Source: Halegenticoccus tardaugens
GTDB taxonomy: Archaea; Halobacteriota; Halobacteria; Halobacteriales; Haloferacaceae
Direction of reading: 5' to 3'
Assembly (NCBI RefSeq): GCF_004116405.1
Contig: NZ_SDIC01000007.1
Coordinates: 1 to 64,000, forward strand
Length of the DNA: 64,000 nt
Made by a program: the position numbers and the translations under genes. Every line of letters starts with the position of its first letter. The stretch's first letter is position 1. The notes beneath the pieces are model-generated. The model was given only the letters and a program-made list of their open reading frames with translations. It was not told where the DNA came from and ran no database searches. Positions 52,365 through 61,227 of the stretch are shown piece after piece.

Positions 52365-53144
52365 TCATACCGTCGAGGTCGTCCAGTACTGGTTCCGAAC
52401 TTCGATTTCGTTTTTACTGTATTCTAATGATCCGAGGAGATAGGTGAGATATTTTGATCGAAATCGATTCCGGGGACCAGTGATTCCGATGGAAGCAATA
52501 ACCTCTTGTTTGTCGTTGAAAATCGGAACCGCAACCCCCCGTACTCCTCTTAGATGCTCTTCATCGTCAGTCGCATATCCTTGCTGACGTATCTGTTTCA
52601 GTTCCTCTTCCAGACCGTCCTCGGTCGTAAATGTATGCTCCGTCCCACGTGGGAGTCCATGATGTTCGATGATTCCGTGACGTCTCACAGCAGGGAGATG
52701 GGCAAGGAGTGCTTTGCCAAGTGATGTCCAGTGCATATTGGTGCGATTCCCAACAGGGATTTCATCGCCAGCAGCCATTTCACCGGCAGTTCGATAGAGG
52801 ATGACTCTTTGTCCTCGTTCCTCTACTGCTGCCCCCACGATTTCACCAGTTGATGACGCTAACTCGTCAACTTTGTTCTCAAGTAACCGTGCGGCCTCAA
52901 ACCGATCTCTGATGACACCAGCGTCCGTTAAAAATTGAAGAGAGCGTTGATACAGAGTGCCTTCTTTAATCAGATATCCCTGCTGAAGGAGGGTATTCAG
53001 ATGTGTGAAGACGGTACTCGTAGACATATCGAGTTGTTCAGCGATCTCTGAGACGCCTGCTGGTTCGATTTCCCCGAGTACAGTGAGAACCTCAAAGGTA
53101 GTCTCAACGGCACCAATTGTCTTTTGTTGAGGCGTACCAGGCAT
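52365..53144 (-). CDS. IclR-family transcription regulator
   Basis: 259 aa from the ATG giving MPGTPQQKTIGAVETTFEVL; an upstream ATG adds 7 residues. N-terminal winged helix (EIEPAGVSEIAEQLDMSTST, VFTHLNTLLQQGYLIKEG) and a C-terminal effector domain (AAVEERGQRVILYRTAGEM, MHWTSLGKALLAHLP, EEHLRGVRGVAVPIF, ASIGITGPRNRF). Effectors in the family are sugar acids or aromatics. It stands between GH47 and the divergent sugar-acid transporter cluster, its likely target. Confidence 0.86.
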   Translation of the reverse strand: MPGTPQQKTIGAVETTFEVLTVLGEIEPAGVSEIAEQLDMSTSTVFTHLNTLLQQGYLIKEGTLYQRSLQFLTDAGVIRDRFEAARLLENKVDELASSTGEIVGAAVEERGQRVILYRTAGEMAAGDEIPVGNRTNMHWTSLGKALLAHLPAVRRHGIIEHHGLPRGTEHTFTTEDGLEEELKQIRQQGYATDDEEHLRGVRGVAVPIFNDKQEVIASIGITGPRNRFRSKYLTYLLGSLEYSKNEIEVRNQYWTTSTV

Positions 53145-53603
53145 GTCCTTTCCACTGGTTACCACTCACACATAGATTTTTCTACTCTCTCGCATCTTCT
53201 TTCGATACTGTCGAAGTAACTGAGCTTCTCTTTAACTCACAGAGGAATGGCGCATACACGCTAACTGCCGCTCATGGGAAAGAAACGATTTTGGCAGTTC
53301 ACGCGCGCTGCATCACTTTCTGTGGGGAGCTGAGATTTCCGCTTGAGTATTCAACAACAGCGGAACAACCGGAGTACTCGATGGCTCCTGTGTCAATTTT
53401 CGGTCGGCGATTCTACCACATCGAATGAATTTGTGGCGCTAATGAGTACATTGCTTCACGGGTCTCTATGCAGTCATCCGATTAGCAGGCTTCTGAGGCT
53501 AATTGGCATTTTTACTATCATCGGAACCTTATCGGCCAATTTTTTCCGAAATAGATCTAAAAACCGTGATTAACTTTATAATTGTCCAGAATAGTGGGGG
53601 TGT
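53145..53603. other. Long divergent intergenic region
   Basis: About 460 AT-rich bases without a credible gene. Near the GntP start there is TTTATAATTG (about 53574-53583) as a TATA candidate. Further up, AATTGGC (about 53499) and GCCAATT (about 53534) form a spaced inverted repeat, a possible IclR site. The rest may be leftover sequence. Confidence 0.4.
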
Positions 53604-54971
53604 ATGGCATACATAGATGCCCCCTTAGTAGCGTTCGTCGTAGGGTTAGCGACGACGGTACTATTGCTTGTTCGGCTCAAATTGCCTGCTTTCATCGGGC
53701 TCATCATCGCAACGTTTGCAGTTGGGCTCGTCGCACCGCAGGTTCCGCTCACAGACGTGGCAACGCAGACAGCGACTGGGTTTGGTGACACGTTTGCTGG
53801 TGTGGGGATTCCAATTCTGATGGCAGCAGTAATCGGGAAGACAATGTTAGAAAGCGGCGCTGCAGAGCGTATAATTCGTGCCTTCACGTCCGTCACTGGC
53901 GAAGACCACGGCGAATATGCCCTATTCGGGAGTGGATTCGTTCTGGCGATTCCTGTCTTCTTTGGCAACGTATTCTACTTGCTGGCCCCACTTGCGCGCT
54001 CGATGCGTGTACGCGTTGGCCACAGTTACGCGTTGTTCATCATTACAATCTGTGCAGCGGCTGCGACGACACATGTTTTCGTCCCGCCAACGCCTGGACC
54101 CCTTGCTGTCGCGGGCGAGATTGGTGCGAATCTGGGGACGACTATCCTGGTTGGCCTCGCTGTCGGCTTCCCAACGGCAGTCCTTTCAGGACTTGTCTAC
54201 GGCAAGTTCATCTCAAAACGGATTGACATCCCGCTTCGTGATACGATGGGCACAACGACAGAGGAACTGAAGGACCTCTCACAGCAGTCTACATCGAAGC
54301 TTCCCGGTGTACTGGAGGCGTCCCTGCCGATCTTGCTTGCCATCGTGCTTGTCGGCGCTCAAACTGTCACGGATACGTTTTTCTCGGGCAGTGCGTGGTT
54401 CGTCACTGTCTTTGCGTTCGTCGGGGACCCAAACTTCGCGCTCACCGTTGCGGCGCTCGCCTCAGCTGTCACCTTCTATCGGATGAAATCCTTAGATATA
54501 GAAGCGTGGGCCGCCGAACTCACGGAAGCTCTAAAAGAAGGCGGGAACATCGCTGCAATTGTCGGTGCTGGAGGAGCATTCGGTGGGATGCTCGCCGCGG
54601 CTGGTGTCGGCACTTACATCTCCAGTGCACTACAGGAAGTCGGGTTTGGCCTCATCGTCACTGCGTGGATTATTGCCGCAGCTGTTCGCATCGCGCAGGG
54701 CTCTGCGACCGTTGCCATGCTTACTACCGCCGGAATCATCGCTCCGCTCGTTGGGCAATTAACAGTTAACCCAGCGTACCTTGTGATGGCGATTGGTGCC
54801 GGTGGAAACATTCTCTCCTGGTATAACGACGGTGGATTCTGGATCATCACTGAAATTGGCGGACTCACACAGGCTGAGGCACTAAAAACGTGGACCGTTG
54901 TCACAACGTTAATTGCCGTCTTCGGCCTCATCTTCGTTATCATGTTTTCAACGGTACTGCCCCTCGCATGA
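53604..54971 (+). CDS. GntP-family sugar-acid:H+ symporter
   Basis: 455 aa with about 12-14 membrane segments. Family landmarks: FGDTFAGVGIPILMAAVIGK, IPVFFGNVFYLLAPLARSM, AATTHVFVPPTPGPLAVAGE, GGAFGGMLAAAGVGTYI, RIAQGSATVAMLTTAGIIAP and GNILSWYNDGGFWII. GntP proteins import gluconate and related aldonates or D-glycerate/malate-like acids. First gene of a run with the dehydratase and the creatininase-family gene. Confidence 0.88.
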   Translation: MAYIDAPLVAFVVGLATTVLLLVRLKLPAFIGLIIATFAVGLVAPQVPLTDVATQTATGFGDTFAGVGIPILMAAVIGKTMLESGAAERIIRAFTSVTGEDHGEYALFGSGFVLAIPVFFGNVFYLLAPLARSMRVRVGHSYALFIITICAAAATTHVFVPPTPGPLAVAGEIGANLGTTILVGLAVGFPTAVLSGLVYGKFISKRIDIPLRDTMGTTTEELKDLSQQSTSKLPGVLEASLPILLAIVLVGAQTVTDTFFSGSAWFVTVFAFVGDPNFALTVAALASAVTFYRMKSLDIEAWAAELTEALKEGGNIAAIVGAGGAFGGMLAAAGVGTYISSALQEVGFGLIVTAWIIAAAVRIAQGSATVAMLTTAGIIAPLVGQLTVNPAYLVMAIGAGGNILSWYNDGGFWIITEIGGLTQAEALKTWTVVTTLIAVFGLIFVIMFSTVLPLA

Positions 54972-55083
54972 CGGAACGTTACTTACACGCAGCGACGGGT
55001 TCCGGTGTCCGTTGCCAGCGTTCACGACTCGGAGTTCAGACCCGAACCGAGCTGACGATCAATTCACCCACAACAATACATCC

Positions 55084-56247
55084 ATGAAAATAACAGATAT
55101 CGAATCATTCGCAGTCAACGTTCCACTCGTTCCATTCGAAAACGGAGGTATCGGGCCGTATGTGACCAATCATAACTCTCTGACCGATATGGATCGGATT
55201 CTCGTCCGGGTTGATACTAACGAGGGTATCTCTGGCTGGGGAGAGGTTCGTGCATTCCTCACCCCAGAGGCGACCGTTTCCATTCTCGAAGACGGTGTCC
55301 GTCCGCTCGTCGTCGGACAGTCACCGTTTGAACTCGAAAAACTTCGGCGACAGGTGTTCATCGAGTACACGAACGCCGATATGTTCTTCGCACCAGTCGA
55401 AGTCGCATGTTGGGATATCGTAGGGAAAGCGCTTGAGAAACCGGTCTACGAGCTCCTCGGTGGTTGGACGTCACCTACACAGACGGAAATGAAACACCGG
55501 GATCATCAGGGTGACTATGAGGATGCACACAAGATTGAGATCGCATACTGTCTGGGTATCCTACCTCCTGAGCAGTCGCGACAACGGGCTGCTGAGGTTC
55601 TCAATGAGGGATACTCCGTGTTGAAAACGAAGGCTGGCCGCAATTGGAAAGAGGATATCGCCCGTATTAGAGCGATGCACACCGAAGTCGAGGGGGAATT
55701 AGAGTTCCGTCTCGATCCCAACCAAGGGTGGACCATCGATCAAGCGATTCGTGTTGGATCAGCCCTGGCAGATGCTGGGATTTACCTCCAATACATGGAA
55801 CAGCCAATTCGGGTTGATGCACACAAGTCTTTGGCGAGTCTGAAGGCTCAAACGAGACAGCCCCTGGGACCGAATGAAGACACCTACATTCCACACAATC
55901 TCCGCCGACTTATCGACGCGGGAGCTATCGATGTTGCAGTCTTAGATCTGACTCCTGCGGGTGGAATTACAGGGCTACGCCAGCAGGCAGCCATCGTTGA
56001 GGATGCAGGCATTCCAATGGCTCACCACTGTGCATTCGATCTTGGGGTCAGAACAGCGGCAATCTTACACGCCGTGCATGGAATTCCTGGCTTTTCTCTT
56101 CCTCCTGACTCTGTCTATTATGGATGGGAGGACGACATTATCGTTGACCCTTTCGATATTGTCAATGGGGCGCTTCATGTTCCACAAGAGCCTGGACTTG
56201 GTGTTGAAGTCGATCGTGAGACCATCGAGGAGTACCGTATCGCATGA
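55084..56247 (+). CDS. Enolase-superfamily sugar-acid dehydratase (MR/MLE group)
   Basis: 387 aa from the ATG giving MKITDIESFAVNVPLVPFEN; the longer frame from 54913 overlaps the transporter and is not family-like. Capping domain about 1-130. In the barrel, VLKTKAGRN is the KxK general base motif, FRLDPNQGW, YMEQPI and GPNEDTY carry the three metal ligands, and MAHHCAFDLG a His. This pattern suits acid-sugar dehydratases and cycloisomerases. A segment rich in His/Asp (HRDHQGDYEDAHKIEIAYCL) before the KxK strand is unusual. Start 113 bases after the GntP stop. Confidence 0.85.
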   Translation: MKITDIESFAVNVPLVPFENGGIGPYVTNHNSLTDMDRILVRVDTNEGISGWGEVRAFLTPEATVSILEDGVRPLVVGQSPFELEKLRRQVFIEYTNADMFFAPVEVACWDIVGKALEKPVYELLGGWTSPTQTEMKHRDHQGDYEDAHKIEIAYCLGILPPEQSRQRAAEVLNEGYSVLKTKAGRNWKEDIARIRAMHTEVEGELEFRLDPNQGWTIDQAIRVGSALADAGIYLQYMEQPIRVDAHKSLASLKAQTRQPLGPNEDTYIPHNLRRLIDAGAIDVAVLDLTPAGGITGLRQQAAIVEDAGIPMAHHCAFDLGVRTAAILHAVHGIPGFSLPPDSVYYGWEDDIIVDPFDIVNGALHVPQEPGLGVEVDRETIEEYRIA

Positions 56248-57053
56248 CCCGTTCGACTCCACTGCTGGACCAACAAGTTTCGTTTGGGACGCAGTCCGCA
56301 AGCGATATCGCCGCTATCGGTGCCGAAGAGGGCTCAGTGCTCGTTATTCCTGTTGGCAGTATTGAACAACATGGGGAGCATCTCCCTGTCATGACCGATA
56401 CACTGCTCGCGAATAGCGTCGCGATAGCGGCTGCCAAACGTGTTGTTGACGATATTCCTGTGCTAGTAACGCCTTCCGTGAGGCCTGGATATTCTCCCCA
56501 CCATCTCTCGTTCGGTGGAACCCTCTCTGCGAGCTTCGAGGCGCTTCTCAATCTCCTTCGTGACACGGCCAACACAGGTCTTTCAAATGGGTTCGACGCA
56601 CTGGTGTTGGTAAATGGCCACGGCGGCAACACGCCGCTCATTAACGCAGCTGTCTCGGAAATTGGGGCCACTCACTCAGAAACAGAAATCCTCGGTCTCA
56701 CATACTTCGAACTTGTGGCTGATCTCGTCGAGAAGGTGCGCCAAAGCGATGTTGGAGGAATGGCCCATGGCGGTGAGTTCGAGACATCGATGATGTTGCA
56801 TTTATTCCCGGAATTGGTCGATACTGAAGAAATGCCTGCTACATACTGGGACGAGCACTACGATCTCGGTGGAAAAGATCTCGTCAGCGGCGGCCCGCTC
56901 TCCGTCTATCGTACCTTCGACGAATATTCCGACAGTGGTGCGGTTGGCGATCCAAGCCTCGCCGATGAGAGTACCGGCAAACAGCTCTTCGACGGCACGA
57001 CACAGGCCCTTGCAGACTTGTTGACCGAAGTCCACGAACAAAATATCGATTGA
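56244..57053 (+). CDS. Creatininase-family amidohydrolase/lactonase
   Basis: 269 aa. Metal-binding motifs of the family: IPVGSIEQHGEHLPVMTDTL (Glu, His, Asp), GYSPHHLSFGGTLSA, VLVNGHGGNTPLIN, MAHGGEFETSMML (Glu). Members hydrolyse cyclic amides or lactones, or act on inositol-derived and pterin-type compounds. ATG overlaps the dehydratase stop (ATGA), so the two are translationally coupled. Opening a lactone that feeds the dehydratase is a reasonable guess. Confidence 0.85.
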   Translation: MTRSTPLLDQQVSFGTQSASDIAAIGAEEGSVLVIPVGSIEQHGEHLPVMTDTLLANSVAIAAAKRVVDDIPVLVTPSVRPGYSPHHLSFGGTLSASFEALLNLLRDTANTGLSNGFDALVLVNGHGGNTPLINAAVSEIGATHSETEILGLTYFELVADLVEKVRQSDVGGMAHGGEFETSMMLHLFPELVDTEEMPATYWDEHYDLGGKDLVSGGPLSVYRTFDEYSDSGAVGDPSLADESTGKQLFDGTTQALADLLTEVHEQNID

Positions 57054-57136
57054 GGCTGCGATCCGACCTATGCGTTGGCCACCTTCCGTTAATCAGGATT
57101 TGAGTTATCGCAACTCTACTGTAGAAACGGCGTGTG

Positions 57137-57181
57137 ATTTAAATTTATAAAATTATATTATAATATAATTAATAATATTAT
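57137..57181. other. 45-base G+C-free tract with a 20-bp palindrome
   Basis: From 57137 to 57181 there is no G or C. It contains AATTATATTATAATATAATT (57151-57170), a perfect palindrome. It follows the creatininase-family stop by about 85 bases and precedes a convergent gene. In GC-rich DNA this is conspicuous; a terminator, a DNA-unwinding site or a nucleoid-protein site are possibilities. Confidence 0.6.
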
Positions 57182-57231
57182 CTTTGTGATATATTCAGAA
57201 TACGTTTTCCCGATCCAATATCGAGTCGTGT

Positions 57232-57564
57232 TCAGTCGCTAGGAGATGCCGACGCGTCAGCTGGTTCCTCGCGGCGGGCATGTGGATCATCATCGATGAA
57301 CGTCTGCCACAGGCGAACGACGAACACGGTCCATGGAAGGGCAATGAGCGTGAAACCAGCGACGCTGAGCATCTCCGCAACGTTCAAAAACACCGGGAAC
57401 GCCGTCGCCCAGAGGACAAGCATCTCGAAATTGATGCTGACAACGCCCATCCACGATGGAGCGTAAGAACTCGATTCGACCGCACTCGTTACGTCCACGA
57501 CTCCCTCCGTATCCTCGAAGGCACCAACCACGATCGGCAGAAATGCCATTGCCAACTGGAGCAT
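57232..57564 (-). CDS. Small haloarchaeal membrane protein
   Basis: 110 aa, MLQLAMAFLPIVVGAFEDTE, an extracytoplasmic loop (VVDVTSAVESSSYAPSWMG), a second helix SINFEMLVLWATAFPVFLNV, a third AGFTLIALPWTVFVVRLWQT and an acidic tail DDDPHARREEPADASASPSD. Three membrane segments. It resembles DUF6684-type haloarchaeal proteins, but I am not certain. The N terminus may be slightly longer in another frame. Function unknown. Confidence 0.5.
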   Translation of the reverse strand: MLQLAMAFLPIVVGAFEDTEGVVDVTSAVESSSYAPSWMGVVSINFEMLVLWATAFPVFLNVAEMLSVAGFTLIALPWTVFVVRLWQTFIDDDPHARREEPADASASPSD

Positions 57565-57847
57565 CCATGATAAACGACGGAAGACATACCAGAAGGTCCC
57601 GTCATGAGCGAGAGTCCGGCTTGGAACCTGAAAAAGGATGCAGCATCCAACGAGTCCTTGACGATACGATGGAAGTCTAGTTTAGAACGTAACTATAAAC
57701 ATCCACAATTCCTTGATCAACTGGAATTTAGGATACGGTACTCCCAATCATTCATGTAGGCGTCGTATACGCGTTGAAGACACGAAAAATGGCACCTCGC
57801 CACCTGAAACGGAGCCGTGTGTAATAATAGAGGGGAGTCTTCAATCC

Positions 57848-60106
57848 CTAGTCTGCCGGCCGCGCCTGTCCCGGGGCCGACACGCCAGGGAGACTCGGAA
57901 CTGAGAGGTCGATCCGTCGGAGCAACTGTGCGTTGATCGCGACGATAACGGTGCTCAGGGACATTAGGAGCGCACCGACGGCAGGCGACAGGAGGATTCC
58001 GACCGGAGCGAGTACGCCCGCGGCCAGTGGGATGGCGAAGACGTTGTATCCGGCGGCCCAGACAATGTTCTCCTGCATCTTCCGGTAACTCGCCTTGCTC
58101 AGTTTCACGAGACGGACGACGTCCATCGGGTTGTTCTGGACGAGGATGATGTCGGCCGATTGGACGGCCACGTCTGTTCCACTCCCGATGGCGATGCCGA
58201 CGTCCGCCCGCGTTAACGCCGGGGCATCGTTTACGCCGTCGCCGACCATCCCGACGAGTTTCCCCTGATCCTGAAGCTCCTGGACCTTCGCGTCCTTGTC
58301 CTCGGGTAGCACCTCGGCGAAGACAGTGTCGATGCCGAGCTCGTCGGCCACCGCGTCGGCCACATCCTGCGAATCGCCAGTCAGCATTGCCACTTCGATG
58401 CCGAGCTCGTGGAGCGCATCGACGACCCGGTAACTCTCCTCGCGGATCACGTCAGCCATGGCGAAGGCGGCGATCAGCTCGCCCTCGCGAACGAGGTACA
58501 CGACCGTTTGCGCGTTCTCGCCGGCTTCGTCGGCGAAGCGCCGCAGATCGGACCCAATGTCGCTGTCGAGGTGATTCAAAAGATTCGGGCCGCCGACGTA
58601 GACCTCGTCGCCGTCGACCATCGCCCGGACACCTTGGCCTTTCATCGCCTCGAAGTCAACCGCGTCAGGCGCATCGATCCCCCGCTCGTCGGCCGTCTGC
58701 CGGATTGCCCGCGCGATCATGTGCTCGGAGTCGCCCTCGACGGCGGCAGCTAGGGACAATGCGTCCTCCTCATCGGTGCCCTCGACAGTCGCCATCCCGA
58801 CCACACCATGTTCACCCTCGGTGAGTGTTCCCGTCTTGTCGAAGATGATCGCGTCGAAATTACGCGCCTCCTCCATGGCGATTCGGTCTCGGACGAGCAT
58901 GCCGTTCCGGGCCGCGAGCGACGTGTTGATTGCGACGACGAGCGGAATCGCGAGCCCGAGTGCGTGGGGGCACGCGATGACCAGCACTGTCACGACGCGC
59001 TCGATAACCTCTGCATCGAACGAGACCGCGACAGTCCACGCGACAGCGGTCACGGCTGCCGCCGCTACGGCGACGTAGAACAGCCAGCCCGCGGCCCGGT
59101 CGGCGAGCACCTGTGTCTGGGACTTGCTCTCCTGGGCCTCCTCGACGAGGCGCATGATGCCCGCGAGCGTCGTTTCGTCACCCGTTGCGTCAATCCGAAC
59201 ACGGAGACTCCCGTCGCCGTTGACCGTGCCACCGATGACCTCGTTGCCTGGTTCCTTCGAGACGGGTCTGGACTCGCCGGTGATCATTGCCTCGTTTACG
59301 TCGGAGTCACCCTTCTCGACGACGCCGTCGGCTGGGACACTTGCGCCGGGCCGAATGAGGACGAGATCGCCCTCCGACAGCTCGCTCACCGGTACCTCCT
59401 CGGTGTCACCACTTTCAGTGATCCGCTCCGCCGTGTCGGGCATGAGCCTCGCCAGCTGGTCGAGGGCACTCGAAGCACGACGGACAGATCGCATCTCGAT
59501 CCAGTGGCCCAACAGCATGATGTCGATCAGCGTCACCAACTCCCAGAAGAAGGCAGACGTCGTCGGGAAGACGACGCTCGCGAGGCTGTAGACGAACGCG
59601 ACGGTGATCGCCATCGAGATGAGCGTCATCATCCCAGGCGAGCGATCCTCTAGTTCCGGAGCGGCCATCCGGAGGAACGGGACGCCACCATAGGCGAAGA
59701 CGATCACCGCGAAGACGGGGTTTATCCACTCGCTGCCCGAGAATGCCGGCACTGTGAATCCGAGCCACCCCTGAAGGGTTTCGCTGTACAGAAGGACCGG
59801 GATTGAGAGAAGCGTCGAGACGAAGAAACGCCGACGGAACATCTGCTCGTGGCCCTCGTGCATTCCGCCATGGCCGTCGTGACCGTCTCCGTGACCGCCG
59901 GCCCCGTGCCCCATTTCGTGCTCGGTTCGCTCGTGGATCTCTTGTTTGGCTTCTTCGGCGTCTTCCCCTTCCTCCTCGAGTATTCCCTGTTCGACCCGGT
60001 CGACGTCCCGATCGTCAGCTATCTCGTTCGGTTCGTCACTCGCGCTGGGTTCGGAGTGATCGTGATGGGGGTGTTCGCCGTCGGCTGAGTGTTCGTGGTC
60101 GTCCAT
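57848..60106 (-). CDS. CopB-type heavy-metal P1B-ATPase
   Basis: 752 aa. The N-terminal 95 residues are His/Asp/Glu-rich ([35 protein letters not shown]) instead of an HMA domain. Membrane motif [13 protein letters not shown] (CPH), phosphorylation site [42 protein letters not shown] all intact. CPH plus a His-rich tail defines the P1B-3 (CopB) branch, thought to move Cu2+ (or Cu+/Ag+). Acts in the cell membrane, exporting metal. It is part of the copper island with 60193, 60523 and 61228. Confidence 0.9.
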   Translation of the reverse strand: MDDHEHSADGEHPHHDHSEPSASDEPNEIADDRDVDRVEQGILEEEGEDAEEAKQEIHERTEHEMGHGAGGHGDGHDGHGGMHEGHEQMFRRRFFVSTLLSIPVLLYSETLQGWLGFTVPAFSGSEWINPVFAVIVFAYGGVPFLRMAAPELEDRSPGMMTLISMAITVAFVYSLASVVFPTTSAFFWELVTLIDIMLLGHWIEMRSVRRASSALDQLARLMPDTAERITESGDTEEVPVSELSEGDLVLIRPGASVPADGVVEKGDSDVNEAMITGESRPVSKEPGNEVIGGTVNGDGSLRVRIDATGDETTLAGIMRLVEEAQESKSQTQVLADRAAGWLFYVAVAAAAVTAVAWTVAVSFDAEVIERVVTVLVIACPHALGLAIPLVVAINTSLAARNGMLVRDRIAMEEARNFDAIIFDKTGTLTEGEHGVVGMATVEGTDEEDALSLAAAVEGDSEHMIARAIRQTADERGIDAPDAVDFEAMKGQGVRAMVDGDEVYVGGPNLLNHLDSDIGSDLRRFADEAGENAQTVVYLVREGELIAAFAMADVIREESYRVVDALHELGIEVAMLTGDSQDVADAVADELGIDTVFAEVLPEDKDAKVQELQDQGKLVGMVGDGVNDAPALTRADVGIAIGSGTDVAVQSADIILVQNNPMDVVRLVKLSKASYRKMQENIVWAAGYNVFAIPLAAGVLAPVGILLSPAVGALLMSLSTVIVAINAQLLRRIDLSVPSLPGVSAPGQARPAD

Positions 60107-60192
60107 AGTTCATCGGTGTCTCTGAGAGTACGCGCCGGATAGTGATGGATGTAGGGGACAGAAAGTCAGGCGTGACTTGTGACTACAGTGCT

Positions 60193-60390
60193 TCAGGCGT
60201 ATGCCGTGTATCCAGCATCTTCGACGGCCTGAACGAGTGCTGTGGTGTCAGCGTCACCATCGACGCTCGCCTGTTCGGCCTCTCGATCGGCAGCCGCGTC
60301 GGTCACGCCGCTCACCTCTCGAAGCGCTTCTTCGACTGTCTGCTCACAGTGGCCACAGGTCATTCCCTCGACAGTGAGGGTCGTTGACAT
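60193..60390 (-). CDS. CopZ-like copper chaperone (HMA domain)
   Basis: 65 aa from the ATG giving MSTTLTVEGMTCGHCEQTVE; upstream in-frame starts add a basic leader. One HMA ferredoxin-like domain with GMTCGHC, the Cu+ site. It delivers Cu+ to the ATPases or holds it in the cytoplasm. Cotranscribed or nearly so with CopB (87 bases apart) and divergent from the regulator at 60523. Confidence 0.88.
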   Translation of the reverse strand: MSTTLTVEGMTCGHCEQTVEEALREVSGVTDAAADREAEQASVDGDADTTALVQAVEDAGYTAYA

Positions 60391-60522
60391 ACACGAATAC
60401 ATACGCTCCCCTTTCTTATGCGGATTTTCCCTTCGAACTAGTGGGTCGTAGACATTCCAAAGTTTGGAAAACAAGCGTATTCCGCCGGGAAGCTTTAGTC
60501 ATTCGTCGCCGTTTGTACCACT

Positions 60523-61122
60523 ATGCGCGACCTCGACGAAACCGATCTCGAGATTCTCCAGCTCCTGATGTCGAACGCTCGTCGTCCGTACAGTGACATC
60601 GCTGATGCCGTCGGTCTCTCGGCACCGGCGGTATCGGATCGGGTGGCGAGACTGCAGGAGATGGGCATCATCAACCGATTCACGCTTGACGTCGATCACT
60701 CACAACTTCGGAAGGGGATTCCTGTGTTGCTGACACTGGACGTCTCCTCTGACGGTCCAGATGTCGCATCACTCAAAGATGTCCTGCTCAGCGAGGGAGC
60801 GGTCGAACACGTATTCACCACCGCTGAAGCCGATCTGGTTGTCTATGCGCGAGTCCCGGACAATGATGTTGCCAGTTGGCTCGACGACACCCTCAAAGAC
60901 GGAGCGATCGCAGATTTTGGAGTGACGCTCCTAGCAGGCGCTGATTGGTCGCCTGATCTGGGTGGGACGGAGTTCGCGCTCACCTGTGCCCAGTGCGGGA
61001 ATACGGTCGATACCGAGGGGACAGCGACCCGCATCGATGGGGAGTTGTACCAGTTCTGTTGTCCATCGTGTGAATCCCGATTCGAGGAGAAATACGAGCA
61101 GCTTCAGCAGGGAGTCGATTGA
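60523..61122 (+). CDS. AsnC/Lrp regulator with TRASH metal-binding domain
   Basis: 199 aa. N-terminal AsnC helix-turn-helix: DETDLEILQLLMSNARRPYS, DIADAVGLSAPAVSDRVARL. A middle RAM-like domain follows. The C-terminal TRASH domain has LTCAQCGNTV and YQFCCPSCESRFEEKY, the Cys set that binds copper or other metals. This is the known haloarchaeal type of copper-responsive regulator. It lies between CopZ/CopB and CopA, which it likely controls. Confidence 0.9.
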   Translation: MRDLDETDLEILQLLMSNARRPYSDIADAVGLSAPAVSDRVARLQEMGIINRFTLDVDHSQLRKGIPVLLTLDVSSDGPDVASLKDVLLSEGAVEHVFTTAEADLVVYARVPDNDVASWLDDTLKDGAIADFGVTLLAGADWSPDLGGTEFALTCAQCGNTVDTEGTATRIDGELYQFCCPSCESRFEEKYEQLQQGVD

Positions 61123-61227
61123 TTAGGGAGGTCTGCTAGATTGCTTTGGATTCAAAATGCCACAGCCTCATTTACCGAACACCTGAAAGGGCAAACCGAT
61201 TGAACGAGGGGTCCATATGAGTATGTA

